Positions 32,035 through 44,600 are shown, numbered from the stretch's first letter. The stretch is DNA of 64,000 nucleotides from Clarkia xantiana subsp. parviflora (GCA_036873135.1 JAPTYO010000014.1:21474952-21538951), one strand, 5' to 3'. The notes: a model not told the origin generated them from the sequence alone. Numbers and translations are program-made.

Positions 32035-32812
32035 TGATGGATATACGCATGATTCGGGCTCAGTTTTAAATTATTCGGACTTCGTACACGCACGAGACCC
32101 ACTACAAAACCCAATTTCGAGCTAACCGGGGGAAACCGGGCAAGTCGCGAACTTGCCCGGCACCCCCGGGGGGCTTACCCGGAAAATTCCGGGTAAGCCC
32201 TAGCTTACCCGGAATTCCGGGTAAGTTTAACACCCCGGGGGTGTCGCGCACACCCCCCATTTCGTCTCGAATGTATAGGAGACCCGATTTTTAACTAACT
32301 CCTATGTGTCCGAGACCTATGTTTCAAAGGCGCGCGCGTCCCGCTCGTGACAGCCGCCTGAGACGCGCGTCAGAGTCCTTTTCCCAAAGCTCTCCCCTGC
32401 ATCCCGGTTCACATTTCCACATTGAACCGGGTCAAAACCGGTTTACGGTCCAAGGTTGCCTATAAATAGCCACATTGGGGGTAAACATTTTCAAGTCACT
32501 TTTTGGGGTGAGAATCAAGAAAAGCTCTGACCTCTCTCTAAACTCTCTCTCTCTAGAAACTGTCTAATGTTGATCGTCGGAGCGAGCGCACCAAGCACCC
32601 CCCCCCCTCTCCACGGGAGTTGCTTGGTAATGCTCCTCTCGCAGGTACGGAAGGGCAGTTAGCGAGAGAGCCCGGAGGACTCAGCGCGATTCTGAAGACA
32701 AGGGCCCGTGCACGATCTTAGAGAGACGGACTTGGCCCCAACAGGCTCACACCCAACCCAGAGACATCGACAAGTTACTCAGCGGACCGCCCGCGTTAAC
32801 TTGGTCGAAACA
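32035..32812 (+). repeat. Right LTR of element C
   Basis: 778 bp, same ends as the left LTR, TATAAATA at 32461-32468. The U3 palindrome is duplicated (two GGAATTCCGGG/GGAAAATTCCGGG units, 32170-32225), which explains its greater length. TGCAG follows at 32813-32817. Confidence 0.95.
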
Positions 32813-33201
32813 TGCAGTAAGAAGCCTTTTCAGCCAGACTGCTTCATGCGCATTTTTGGAGAGAGCAACGAATTCTGATTCCATCGTAGACAACGCGACA
32901 CAAGATTGCTTCTTGCTCGTCCATGAGATGACGAAATTAGCAAGGAGAAAGACTCCTCATGTGGTGGACTTACGATCGTCTGGATCGCCACCATGGTCGG
33001 CGTCACTGAACCGGCCAATTCTAATTTCCAGCCCTCATAGCACAGTACGTAGTCGGCAGTACCTTTCAAATAACGTATGAACCGTTTTACAGCCTTTAAA
33101 TGTTGATAGACAGAGTCTGATTGAAATCTTGCTACTAGGCCCACAGCGTAACAGATGTTCGGACGAATGCAAAGCATGACGTACATGAGACTTCCGACCA
33201 T
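32813..33201 (-). pseudogene. Copia pol fragment: end of reverse transcriptase and start of RNase H
   Basis: The minus strand begins abruptly at about 33201 with VGSLMYVMLCIRPNICYAVG, then LKAVKRFIRYLKGTADY and VLCYEG, the classic junction of Copia reverse transcriptase and RNase H. After about 60 residues the frame shifts. It continues beyond element C at 22540-22270. Its 5' truncation at 33201 is abrupt, with no LTR or gag nearby. Confidence 0.85.
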
Positions 33202-34339
33202 ATTTAAATACTATGCACAACTTCGTAATATAGTAGTTTGTAGTATTAATTTTTTAGTGAACCAATAAATTATATGTATTGTTGGAAAATTTAACAAAAA
33301 CTGGAGTATATAAAAAGTAAATTACTGTGAGCACTAAATATAATTGAAATCATATATAAGTTCATACAATTCATTTCTTATCGAGCATCCTATGCAGTAA
33401 TCGAAATCTTCCGGTTGTACATTATGTTTTGTTATATAAGCTAGATATCTATGCATAGGTCCAGGTATATATAGTTCTTGACGATCTTCTGGTGAGACCA
33501 TAAGTTTGAATGTTTCCTTGCAATTCAAAACTATTTGGTAGGCACCGTCGAGTTTTCAGGCCAAATTTGTTTTCTCCTTTATTGTTGTCTAATGTAAATA
33601 TTGCGATGGAATTATTGTAGATAGCTTGGTACGTACCATTTTTTTGTAAAGCTTTCTGGATTGACATATATGTTACCAGTCTTTTCTATTTTTTTTTAAA
33701 ATAAAAAAAAAATATGAATTAGACTTGGAAGTTGTCGATACAGAGTGGGAAGATAAAGTTCTTTCAAATAATTTCTTTCTTTTTCAAATGCGATGGAATG
33801 AAAATATCTGCAGCTGAATTAAAAAAAAAATTAGTGAAATTGATAAATATAATCATTGTATTTAAAACTTGTATAATCGATAAATATTATAATTGTATGA
33901 AGATAATTTTACCTATTACTGAGAGCGGGGAAGTCGATTCCATCTTTTTGAGCTATAAGTAAAAATAAAAACTGTAGAATTTCTTCGGAAGGTTAAAATT
34001 GTTGTTCTGTTCATTTCCTCAATATTTTCGAGGAAACAGTAATTTAAAATTTGGGATTATAATACATTTCTTATGCAAGAAAGCTGTTTTTATAGGCGAC
34101 TGAAATTGAATTTTGACATTAATTCATAGTATTTATTATTTTGGTATTAATTTTGCGTATTAATTATAATATATTTTATTTCTTAAAATGTGGTATCCTA
34201 AAGATGAAATTATTGGGAAGTTATGGGATTTTTTTTATATATATTTTAAAACTCTAAATTAGTACGGTGCATTTAATAAATGGTTTTTATTTTACTTTAA
34301 GGGCATGTATATATTTTAGTTGTTACAATAATATATATT
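33202..34339. other. AT-rich intergenic DNA with an unidentified minus-strand coding-like fragment
   Basis: Minus-strand frames at 33667-33449 and 33528-33334 together read like an exon (for example SPEDRQELYIPGPMHRYLAY, then QPEDFDYCIG), with a shift between them. I do not recognise the family. No start, intron or promoter can be assigned. The remainder is AT-rich without genes. Confidence 0.3.
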
Positions 34340-35005
34340 TTTTTTTCTGAAAAAAGAAGTTTAGTTAAATGTTGTTGATATATATATATATATATGAACT
34401 TAATAATGTTATATTGTAAGCTTTAAATTTAGATATTGTCGTTTTCTTTATCATAATTTTATGTTATTATCTATTAAGTAATTTATGTGTATAATAATGT
34501 TTAAAAATGTAACATGTGTGTTAATTTATTTTTAAGTTCTAATTATAAATTGAAATATTTCAGTGTAATTATTTTGAAGTATCATAGGAAAACAATAAAG
34601 AAATAATTTCTAAGAAGTAACTCTAAACCCTAAAACACTTGTTAATAAAAAATAATAATTCGTAAAGGTGAAGCCTAAGAAATAGTTTTTTTTATTGTAT
34701 GTATATATATATATATATATATATTCTTTTCCACAATAAGATATATTTTTTATTTAAAATAAAATTGAAATTATGATAAATGTCGTTAATATATTTTATG
34801 AAGTTATTTATGTTATATTGTAAGATGTAAATTTTATTTTATTTTTGTAGTATTTTTAATCTTACTTTTATGTTATTATTTATTAAGCAATATTATGTGT
34901 ATAATAACGTTTAAAAAATGTAACTTATGTGTTCATAACGTTTAATATATTTTTCAATTTGTAAATATAAATTGAAACATTTCAGTGTAACTTTTTGAAT
35001 TTGAT
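34340..35005. repeat. Diverged tandem duplication, about 404-bp period
   Basis: GTTATATTGTAAG occurs at 34408 and 34812, and the following 180 bp align in order (TATTAAG.AAT, GTGTATAATAA, AAATTGAAA.ATTTCAGTGTAA). Two diverged copies, AT-rich. (TA)n tracts lie at about 34379-34395 and 34702-34723. Confidence 0.6.
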
Positions 35006-35867
35006 GGAATTTGATTTTGAGGTCATTCGTTGTTGGTTTTATTATAGATGTATACATCAATTAATTATAAGGCCCTGAATTATGTCGTTATGCATGTCAG
35101 GAGGTTTTTTTTATTGTTGATTTATTTACTTGTCTTGTTTTATTTTTGTTTGGATAAGTTTTAATAATGAGATTTGAAGATTTATAAATAATGTGATTTA
35201 TGTTTATTAACTTATTTAAGATTCATATGTACGCGTATGGGCTGAAAACACATTATCTGGCCCGAAAACAGATTATCACTATTAGCGGGCCTAAAACACA
35301 TATAAATAATATGTACAGCACAATAGGCCCAAATGAAAATAGGTGAGGTGGAACTCAAAGAAAAGTCTAAAATGCCGACGTGGCAGCTCATGGTTTCAAA
35401 ACTATCTCTCATCCTACTTTATATAATATATAGATAGACTATTTTGTGTTGTAACTTCATATACTAGTGTTGTATTTTCTTTATATTTCTATAATTTATA
35501 AATTTACGAATGATTAATTGTGTATATTTTTTTATTTTTTAATTAAATGGAATTTTATTTTCAATTTTTTAATTATTTGAATTATGTATTTTTTTTATAT
35601 TCATAAAAACTACTTCAATATATTTTCGATTTTTATGTGTATATATATAATTATGTAATTATAAAATGAATTTTAAGTAAATATATTTATATGTTTATTA
35701 ATTTATGTTGTATAAAAATAATATGAATCCAAAATAGTTTTGCCTAATGTGTCCAAAATGGATTTGCCCCATTGTAAGTGATGTGATCAAATTATATTTT
35801 GCTCTCTCTTCTATAACAAATTGATGATGTGTTAATGATGTAGCTAAAAATGGGTATCAAAATGGAT
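35006..35867. other. AT-rich intergenic DNA
   Basis: No gene recognised. A stretch near 35215-35430 is less AT-rich (GGCCCGAAAACAGATTATC), resembling old transposon sequence, but its ends cannot be defined. Confidence 0.4.
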
Positions 35868-36712
35868 AAATTATTACTTAGACGGAGTCCGCCACGTAGG
35901 ATATGGACCCAGCCAATAAAAAACTAACAACTCATTAATGGTATGTTAGAAGTAAAAATTATAATGTAGATATAAAAATGGATTTATTCATTATTCTTTC
36001 TCTAAACATTAATTACCAAAAAAATTATTATATTAATGTATTTTGTTGGCCAATTTTATATTAAATAATTTTAATTAAGATATTCGAAATTAATTTCCAT
36101 CATATTCTACCCACCTCGGTTACACTCATTATTATAAAAATGAATAAAATAATCATTTATTGGCCAAAAATAAAATAAAATAATCATTTAAAATATATTA
36201 TGCATAATATGTCTTTTCTATAAAAAAAAAAAACTATAAATAAAATTAAGTTTTGATATACAAATATAATACAATTGTGACTAGTTTTATATTTTTTTTC
36301 TTTTTAAAAACCTATTGAACGTGGTGAACTCTAAATGTCAAGTGTCAATTTTCTTCTAGGGTTCACCACACCCAATAGGTTTTTAGAAAAAAAAAACACA
36401 ACCTATTAACAGTTGTGATATATCGTATATGAAAATTTTATTTTTATTTAGTATCATTGATAATAATATGTAATATTTATTATTAGATTTACCTAGTATG
36501 TAAATTTATTAATAATAAATAAAAATAATTATTGTGGCAATTAATTATTTTTTTTTGTCTCTAATAGTAATTAATATTTAAAAAGATGATTAATATGTCC
36601 ATTTTTATTCTCTATATTATAATTTTTTCTTCTACTATCTATTAATGTGTTGTTATTTTTTTATTGGCCGAGTTCATATCCTACGTAGCGAACTCAGTCT
36701 AATTAATAATTT
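35868..36712. mobile_element. Foldback MITE with long inverted repeats (possibly MULE-like)
   Basis: Left arm 35868-35990 and right arm about 36595-36712 are inverted copies over about 120 bp. The left begins AAATTATTACTTAGAC and the right, reverse complemented, AAATTATTAATTAGAC; both contain the CTACGTAGGATATG-like core. A second inner inverted repeat (CCTATTG..GTGGTGAA) spans 36308-36388. A clear target duplication was not found. The 49.2-49.8 kb element shares both arm and inner motifs, so they are one family. Confidence 0.65.
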
Positions 36713-37367
36713 CTCTCAAAGTGAGTTTGTCCATTACAAATGCCTAAGAATGTTGCAGTCATGGATGAAGACAAAATTCAACACTTCTTCAATGTTGTTC
36801 AATCGGAGCTTGAATTTTCTCCCAAACACAAGTTAATTAGTTGTTAATTTTGTATGCAATAATTATAATGTTAAATTTTTTTTTTTTTTTTTTGGCCAAG
36901 ATGATATTAGATATTTCAAAAACAGCGTCGGCATAGTAAGCCAAGATGTTAAAAGGTCAGTTAGTTCTCTGACCAAACCAGTCATTCTCAATGTCCGCAT
37001 GCCGTGTGTCTTCAACTTGGCGCCAGATTGTCACCACTGTGCTGTGTCTTCAACATTGCTCTCATTTATTAGCGCCGGAGATGATGACACACGGCCCTTC
37101 CCTCCTCCGCGTATTGCCCCACCCAACTTAACGAACCCACCATCTCTAGATGTTACATTTTTTGTCGCACACCGACCGACCTACTATTAGCTTTTTTACT
37201 CCACAGTCGCTATCGTCTTCATTAATTCGTTACCAGAAAAACTCTATACACATATGATATCGTCCCTCTCTGCTCTTCACCGCACACAAAGAAAGCAGAG
37301 GAACTCCTGTAAGATAAGGGCGATAAAGGGCCACACTTGTTTTTAGTTTGTACTGACAGACTTCTCG
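36713..37367. promoter_or_regulatory. Upstream region of the MSL gene
   Basis: Contains a T-run (36876-36893) and then about 450 bp of normal composition leading to the start codon at 37368. No definite TATA box; CTCTATACACATATG near 37242 is the best AT-rich candidate. Small open frames here have no recognisable content. Confidence 0.35.
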
Positions 37368-40300
37368 ATGGTTCTAACGGAGGAAGGTGGTGGCGGAAAC
37401 AACAAGCTCTGGCGAGACTCCAGTTACGACTTCTGGATGATGGACGAAAAGAAAGTCCAGGTAGAGGCGGAGGAGGAGAGCGACGGCAAGGAGTTTGATT
37501 TTCAGAACACCAGAGAGGATCCTCCGTCCAAGTTAATCGGTCAGTTTCTGCACAAGCAGCAAGCTTCCGGCGATTTCAGCTTGGACATGGATTTGGAGAT
37601 GCAGGAGCTGAAGCAGGACAATGCCAACATGGCACTGCCTCCGCTGGTCGAGTCTCCTCCACTAAGGGCGGCCGCCAGGATTCCGTCAGTAAAAAGACCG
37701 ACTTTTTCAGGTGGTGAGGTCGTCAGGTGCACTTCAAATGCCTCGTATCATAGTAACACTTCATTCCGGCGAAGGTCTCGGCTTCTGACGCCGCAAAAGA
37801 ACAACAAGTCGCGGTTGCTGGATTCGCCGGAGAGAAAACCGGAGAAAAGCCCTAGATCAGCCAAATCGGGGCTGTTGTGGAAACAAGCTACGGAGGACGA
37901 AGAAGACGACCCCTTTCTAGAAGAGGACATTCCAGAGAATTACAGAAAAGGCAAAATCAGTTGGTTTGTTGTCCTCGAATGGGTGAGTCTCGTCCTCATC
38001 ATCGCCGCCCTGATCTGCAACCTCACAGTATCGCCGATAAAGCTCAAGACACTGTGGAATCTGCATTTGTGGAAATGGGAGGTGATGGTTCTGGTTCTGA
38101 TATGCGGGAGATTGGTCTCCAGTTGGGGGATCCGGATTGTCGTCTTCTTTGTGGAAAGGAACTTTCTTCTACGAAAACGAGTCCTTTACTTCGTATACGG
38201 ATTGAGGAGAGCAGTGGTGAACTCTGTGTGGCTAGGGTTGGTGTTACTAGCTTGGCATTTCTTGTTAGGTCCAGAGAGAGACCAACAGTAAAGCCCTTGA
38301 ACATGTCACCAGGGTTCTTGTCTGTCTCTTGGTCGGAACCATGATTTGGTTGCTGAAAACACTGATTGTCAAAGTTCTAGCTTCCTCTTTCCATGTCGGC
38401 GCCTACTTCGATCGGATTCAAGAGGCATTGTTCGATCAGTTTGTGATCAAGACCCTCACCGGGCCGCCGTTAATCGACATTAATAAAGACAGTGACAAGA
38501 TCGCGATCGAGATTGAGAAACTGCAGAATGCAGGGGCTGCAATGCCACCTAGGCTTAAGGAAGCTGTTCTAAAATCAAACACTGTGAGCCCGAAGAGTGT
38601 TGCCAATTCAAGAACGATTGGGATTGGGAGCGGAATGATAGAGAAGACCCCGAGAGAAAATGATAAGGTCGGCAAAGATACGATAACCATTGATCATTTA
38701 CATAGGCTTACACCTAAAAATGTGTCTGCCTGGAACATGAAGAGGCTAATGCATTTGGTTCGCAATGGAAAGCTCATGACATTGGATGAGCAGCTGTCTA
38801 ACCACATCGATGAATCGGAAAATCAGATCAACAGTGAGAGCGAGGCTCGGGCTGCAGCCAAAAAGATCTTCCGAAACGTGGCTCAGCCTTGTTCTAAGTA
38901 AGTTAGCACACTAATTTTTATTTTCCCATATTAAATTCAGCATAAGAATTTATTAAATGTAGAAAGTTTTATTTAGTATGTGTAATGTTGTGTTTGGTAG
39001 GTTCGTATACATGGAGGATTTAATGCGGTTCATGGCAGAGGATGAAGCTGCAAAAGCCATGAGCTGTTTCGAAGGAGCATCTGAGAATGAAAGGATTAGC
39101 AAATCAGCACTCAAGAATTGGGTGGTAAGAATGAGGAAATCTTACTTAAAAACAAATTCAAAACTACAAATTTGTTAAAGAATGATATGATTTTGTTGAA
39201 TTCCTCAGGTTAATGTGTTCAGAGAACGACGAGCACTCGCCTTAACACTGAACGATACAAAAACTGCAGTGAACAGACTTCACCGAATTATTAATGTGAT
39301 AGTCGGTATCATTATATTTATCATATGGATTTTAATCCTTGGAATAGCTTCAGGCAAATTTCTGTTGTTAATATGCTCTCAACTCCTCCTAGTGGCATTC
39401 ATATTTGGAAATACCTGCAAAACCATCTTTGAATCCATCATCTTCTTGTTTGTAATGCATCCGTTCGATGTGGGCGATCGATGTGAAATCGATCAGGTTC
39501 AGGTAGTAAAGCAATCTTAATTGACAATTATGCTTCTAGTTTATGAACTCTTTTAATTAATTAATTATTGTCAATGTGTTTAGATGATTGTGGAAGAGAT
39601 GAAGATCATGACGACAGTTTTCCTAAGGTACGATAATTTGAAGATAATCATACCAAACAGTGTACTTGCCACAAAATCCATCAGCAACTATCGCCGCAGT
39701 CCCGACATGGGAGATGGGATTGAATTCTGTGTTCATATAGCAACTCCAGCTGAGGAAATCACCACCATGAAGCAAAGGATAACCAGGTCTGTAGCCACTC
39801 TTTTTCTTATCTTTTATGTATAAAGGTTAATAGTTATTTTGGTACAGCATGTTTGACCGCTTTTAACATTTGGTACAACATTTATTTAAATACTTTTAGT
39901 TTAATACGTTTGGAACTTGTACAATTTCGGTGCATCTATTAGTCAACTGTTAATATTGACTGTTAAATAGTACGTGACTAGCCCCGAATTTTTATTTTGT
40001 TCACTTTAGTCCTCCAATTTATATAACTATTTTTTTAGTATAATTTAGTCCATAAACTTGTTCTAATAGAACCATTGGCTCGATTGACCTAGCTCGGGTC
40101 GAGCCTAGGGTCCAACCATGGTTAGGTCACCTGATCTAGCTGACCCTAACCATGGTCGGACCTAGCTTGACCCGAGCTAGGTCAACTGGGATCTAGGTCT
40201 GGTTGGGGTCTGGGTCCCAATTGGCATATCCCGAGTCGAGGCCAGGGTTAGGTCCAACCATGGTTAAGGTCGGCTAGGTCAGGTGATCCTAACCATGGTC

Positions 40301-40923
40301 GGATCTAGCCCTAGGTTCAACCCGGCAAAGTCAATCAAGCTAAGGGTTCTATTGGAACAAGTTTAGGGACTAAGTTAAACAAAAAAAAATGTTATTGATA
40401 TAAATTAGAGGATTAAACTGAACAAAATAAAAATTTGGGACTAGTTACGTGCAAGTCATGTGACTATTTAATGGTCAACGTTAACTGTTAAAGAATGAAT
40501 GCACCAAAAGTGTATAAGTTTCAAAAGTATAACACCGAAAATATAAAAAAGAAAATGTTGCAGCAAAAGTGGTAATACATGTTATACCAAAATATGGGGG
40601 AAGTGAATCCTTAAAATGGCGTTTGTTTGTGTTTTTGGCTCAGTTACATTGATAAGAGGAGCGAGCATTGGGCGCCAGCTCCGCTTATCATCTTCAAAGA
40701 TGTGGAGGATCTGAACAGGATCAGGATAGCAGTGTGGTTGTGTCATAGAATGAATCACCATGACATGGGGGAGAAGTGGGCTAGGAGAGGTCTTCTAGTG
40801 GAAGAGATGGTGAAGATGCTGAAGGAACTCGATATTCAGAACCGATTGCTACCTCTCGACATTAATGTCCGAGCAATGCCTGCCTCCAACAGTACTCACC
40901 TTCCAACTAAATCAATGGAGTAA
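37368..40923 (+). CDS. Mechanosensitive ion channel, MscS-like (MSL10 type), five exons, frameshift in exon 1
   Basis: Plant MSL channels open with membrane tension. Exons: 37368-38897, 39001-39124, 39209-39502, 39584-39786 and 40644-40923, all GT-AG and in phase (about 810 codons). The N-terminus is long, acidic and Ser-rich. Membrane segments are near ISWFVVLEWVSLVLIIAALI, WEVMVLVLICG, SVWLGLVLLAWHFL and GTMIWLLKTLIVKV, with two more in exon 3 leading into the pore-side MscS signature FVMHPFDVGDRCEID. Exon 4 has the MscS beta domain (VEEMKIMTTVFLR, PNSVLATKSISNYRRSPDMG). Near 38261-38270 the frame breaks just after AWHFL: the second frame continues as VQRETNSKALEH, consistent with loss of about 8 bp in the family's conserved loop. 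As given, translation would stop at 38291, so this may be a pseudogene or sequence error. Everything downstream is well conserved. Confidence 0.88.
39836..40594. mobile_element. Foldback MITE inside intron 4 of the MSL gene
   Basis: Inverted arms of about 160 bp: ATTTTGGTACAGCATG at the left and CATGTTATACCAAAAT at the right, with many further paired segments (TAACTGTTAA, GTACGTGACTAG/CTAGTTACGTGC). The centre (40070-40340) is itself a set of inverted copies of CTAACCATGGTCGGA. It accounts for nearly all of the long intron (39787-40643). No coding capacity. Confidence 0.75.
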
Positions 40924-41200
40924 CTTAATCCCATCAGTGAAGTGAGCCTTGTGTGGAGAATAGGTACCTTCAGATGATATAGTAGTAGTCATTACTACTT
41001 CTTAATAGTGGTTACTATTGACTTGTATTGAGGTATGATAATTGGAGATATATTTACTATTTAGGTTAAATAAATGACTCGAGTGCAATATGTCTAAATC
41101 ATGCTTTCATCTTTATATTTATTGCATAAACTTGTTATTTTCACCAAATGTTAACAGGAACGAAGCCAGAATCTTTGTTCGGGGCAAAATTGAATCAAGG
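40924..41200. other. 3' flank of the MSL gene
   Basis: Likely 3' UTR and intergenic sequence. AATAA-containing stretches occur (for example near 41068), but no specific polyadenylation site can be assigned. Confidence 0.4.
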
Positions 41201-41690
41201 CACTACAAAAAAATGAATTTAAGGCGGCACCTCCAAAGCGACGCTTGCTCAAACGTCGTAAATACTTTAGTGCTATTAAATTTTAGCGACAGTTCATAAT
41301 AACATCATTTGTTTTTATATTACGTTGACATTTTTTGAAGAGTAGTTAACTTTTGATATAATCGACATTATCAAGCATCGAGTAATAATTAGTGATACTT
41401 TGTTTAGTGACGTTTCGACCTAGCGTCGATTAATTTTGTAGGGTTACGACGATTTTCAAAGCGTCGGTAAATTTTGATTGAATTGACATCTTAAAGCGTC
41501 ACAAGAATCTTATTGCTACTTTATTTATGTGATGCTTCAACTTAGCGTTGTTTAATTTTATATTATTGTGACGCTTTTCAAAGCATTGGTAAATTCTTAT
41601 TTTGTTGACACTTTGAAGCGACGCAAAATCTTAACACTTTTATACTGATACGTACAAGTGTCGATCCAATAATTATTATATTTAAATAAA
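41201..41690 (+). mobile_element. CACTA-type transposon left end
   Basis: Begins CACTACAAAAAAATGAATTT, the CACTA superfamily start. It is followed by about 450 bp of short subterminal repeats in both orientations around GCGTCG/CGACGC (for example at 41238, 41433, 41460 and 41620). A possible matching right end is at 48522. No transposase is seen between. Confidence 0.65.
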
Positions 41691-41787
41691 TATCTATAAC
41701 TAAAACCATCGCTATTAATGATTGTCCTTTACTCCTTTTCTCACAAACTGTTAATGACTTTCCAAATATATAAATATAAGGGTAAAT

Positions 41788-42241
41788 AATAATCTATAAA
41801 CTGTCTGAGGTTTGGCCTATGTGAGATTTTAGTGTTTTAAGTTTAAATTGTTGATATTGATTGTTTGAAGTTTCAATTAAGTTGAAATTTAGTTTTCCAT
41901 CCATTTTGCTGTCAAATTTGACAGAATTGTGTGAAAAATCGAAATTGCCCCGATACTATTATGTTTACTCCGGTTACCACCCTACTCCGGCCACCGCCAC
42001 AAATCCGGCGAGGCAGTCACGACCCTACTCCGACCGGCCACCACCCAACTAGGAGCAATTTGGGGATTTATTTTTATCGGGTCATGTGACAAGCACATGA
42101 CCAAGTTCTGTCAATTTTAACAACAAAGACGAAGACAACAAATTTCAACAAAGTTAAAACTTCAGACAGTCAATATCAAAAATTTAAATTTTAAACACTA
42201 AAATCTCACATAAGCAAACTTCAGACAGTTTATAGATTATT
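41788..42241. mobile_element. Foldback MITE, about 454 bp
   Basis: The left end AATAATCTATAAACTGTCTG and the right end are inverted copies; pairing extends about 90 bp inward (GTGAGATTTTAGTGTTTAA region). The interior shares GTTTTCCATCCA and CTGTCAAATTTGACAGAA with the element at 46489-46895, so they belong to one family. No clear target duplication. Confidence 0.75.
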
Positions 42242-44600
42242 ATAATATAGCTTTTTTGCGTCAGTTCAGTTTCTTCCCCCACTCCAATTTCCTTCTCAGA
42301 TCAATTTTCAAATCAGAAGTAGAATTTGGAAGATCAAGCGTACGTCTTAAGATTATATTTATTTTCCTAAATTCAATTTCCTGAGAAAGTTTGGCCCTAT
42401 GTATAATTATTAATGACAAGAAGTTCGGCCGATTCAGTTTTTGCGGCAAAATACAGACGAAAGTGGCCAAATACAGAACCACATTAGAGCCAAGTCTACA
42501 TGTTTGACTAGTGTTGGCTCTTGATGTCATAAGTTTCTTCTTGTAGACTTTTAGTGTCATATGTTTTGGGATTCTATGTTTTTGGTTTTCCATCACATTT
42601 CCGTTAGTACGACCGTTAATTGGTCACGTCCACGACACGTGGCCCTTTAAAAAAAAAAATCAAATTTTACAATTACTAATTTACCCTTACTATCTTTTAA
42701 TACCATTCAGTTTCCTTCTTGCAATATTAACGCCACTCCGACCCAGCCTTTCTGTAGCTCGACCAAGCCAAGAGATGAAACAAGTGAATCTTCAAACTAT
42801 TCCTCTTCTTCGATGGTTATTCCAGTACCGAGTGTCCAGACGTGCAAGTGTGGTTCGACTTGCGTCATCAAACTTGCCTATACGTGGAAGCACTTCTTCA
42901 CGAGATTTCCCCCTATTACCAGGTCTGGTTTCTTCATAATACTAAAATTTGCATGATTGTAATTCTGGTTTGTCGAAATTCAAGTTGACTCCCTTGGGCT
43001 CCAAGTCATCCCTCTCATCAGCCGGGGAATCAACTAGTTTTTACTATTGGTCTGACTCTAATAGATCATAATCTCTAATGTCGTTCAGATCTATGGAGTC
43101 ATCCTCAAGTGGTTTGTCTTCATACATCTTTTGCATTCCCTTCCCACTAACTATAGGCATATCAACCCTCCATCCACCGTCATCTCTTTACTTGCAATTG
43201 ACAATGCCAGTTTTCCTTTTTGTTGGTTGATTAAACCGTGGGCCAACAACCTTCAACATAAGCTTCTTCATGAACGGATTTCTATACCAAATAAGGGTGT
43301 CAAAGGAAGGCATGGAAAAGAGAGTAACATCATGCACAATACCATACCATGCCTCTACAGAATCCTCAAAAAATTAGCATCATCTTTAAGCAATTCAATT
43401 AAAAACCTTGCTGCCATCACGATCAACTCATGAACCGTTGGACCAAATATGGATGGTAAAATGGGTTTCATTCTTCGATATTCCTTCATAATCAACACAA
43501 TAACATAAAAAAAAACAACTTTTGGGCATAACCAGAAACCCGAACCATCCCTAGAGCAAAACCACCCTACTCAAACATAACCCACTCCGTATACATGATT
43601 AAAAGTTGACTTTTTCAAGTTTGCTCTTAGCAAAACCATAAGCACTCAGCAAAACCTAAGCAACATGGGATACCTAAAGTTTGTAGTAATTTGTGATACA
43701 AAAATATTACAAATGCTATAAATATCACCATCACAAGCCTTAGCTCGGTTTTACCCAATAAGATGCAATTTTCGCAAAACCCTAGTTTTTACACTAAAAT
43801 ACAACTACAGATGGCACCAAGACACATACCTGGACTTAAGTTCGGACCTTTGGGCGTTGATCCACCGGAGAGGCTCATTTGCAGGTGCATATGATCAACT
43901 TTGCCTTCCCCTGTCCAACAAATCCAGGCGAAGGAACCACCGGAACGAGAGGGAGGAGTCATGAAAGGAGACGAACAAGCAGTCAGGGCCGTGACGAGAG
44001 GAAAAAGTGGTTTAGAGGTGAGAATTTGATAGGGTTCTGCTCAAGTTATGTGCTGTTGGCCAAATTTATTTTCTTGGCGACTCTTAGGTTTTGGAGGGAA
44101 GGAGGGAAGGAGGTGGTTAATTTAATAATTGTCTAATTCGATTTTACACGGCACGTGACCACTTAACGAATGTATTTAACAAATATGTGACATAAGCACT
44201 AAAAACATACAAACACTAAATATAACACATATATCTATTTAGAGTATTTAGGTCTTTTAGACATTGTATTAGGATATCCTAATACAAAGTACATTTAAAC
44301 ATTGTATTAAGATATCCTAATACATGACACAATTAAACATTATATTAGCTAAATATGTATTAGCTATTACGTGTATTAATATTTCGCCACAAACGTGTTG
44401 TAAATGCCTACAACCAAAACTCAACATTAAATTTAATTTCATTAAATTAACTTGTGGTATCAAAAGTCCGTCTGACCTTAATTTAGTTTCCTCAGTTCAA
44501 TTTCTTTCATTCCTGATGATTGTATTAAAGCAAGCTCCCAATTCATAATTCCACGACCCAGCCAAGCTGATTCATCTCCTCTGCTCTGCTGTCTTTGCCT
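42242..44600. other. Intergenic DNA with weak gene-like fragments
   Basis: Around 42773-42924 the plus strand reads ...VQTCKCGSTCVIKLAYTWK, which faintly resembles the start of a GRF-type zinc finger, followed by a GT donor (42925). The second half of that motif is not visible, so this is tentative. Two near-perfect palindromes, GTATTAGGATATCCTAATAC and a close copy, lie at about 44267-44325. Otherwise nothing recognised. Confidence 0.3.

Larger units (their letters stand above)
22541..32812 (+). mobile_element. Element C: complete non-autonomous Gypsy (Tat-like) LTR retrotransposon
   Basis: LTRs 22541-23283 (743 bp) and 32035-32812 (778 bp), TG...CA, flanked by the target duplication TGCAG (22536-22540 and 32813-32817). 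A TGGCGCCGT primer site is at 23286 and a purine tract precedes 32035. It encodes a broken gag-protease-gag' frame (23322-26457) and an antisense multi-exon gene (30172-27822). No polymerase or integrase was found over the whole 10.3 kb. It lies inside a Copia pol. The LTRs differ at roughly ten sites plus one palindrome unit, so it is older than A. Confidence 0.95.

Noticed and set aside
1..32812. Search for reverse transcriptase or integrase in A, B and C
   Set aside because: No polymerase catalytic-type motif or integrase zinc finger seen in any frame; the only polymerase-derived sequences are the Copia pieces and the LINE tail, which are not part of these elements.
35400..35440. Possible Helitron end (TCTCTCATCC..ATATATAG)
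   Set aside because: No terminal hairpin plus CTRR pattern could be found nearby.
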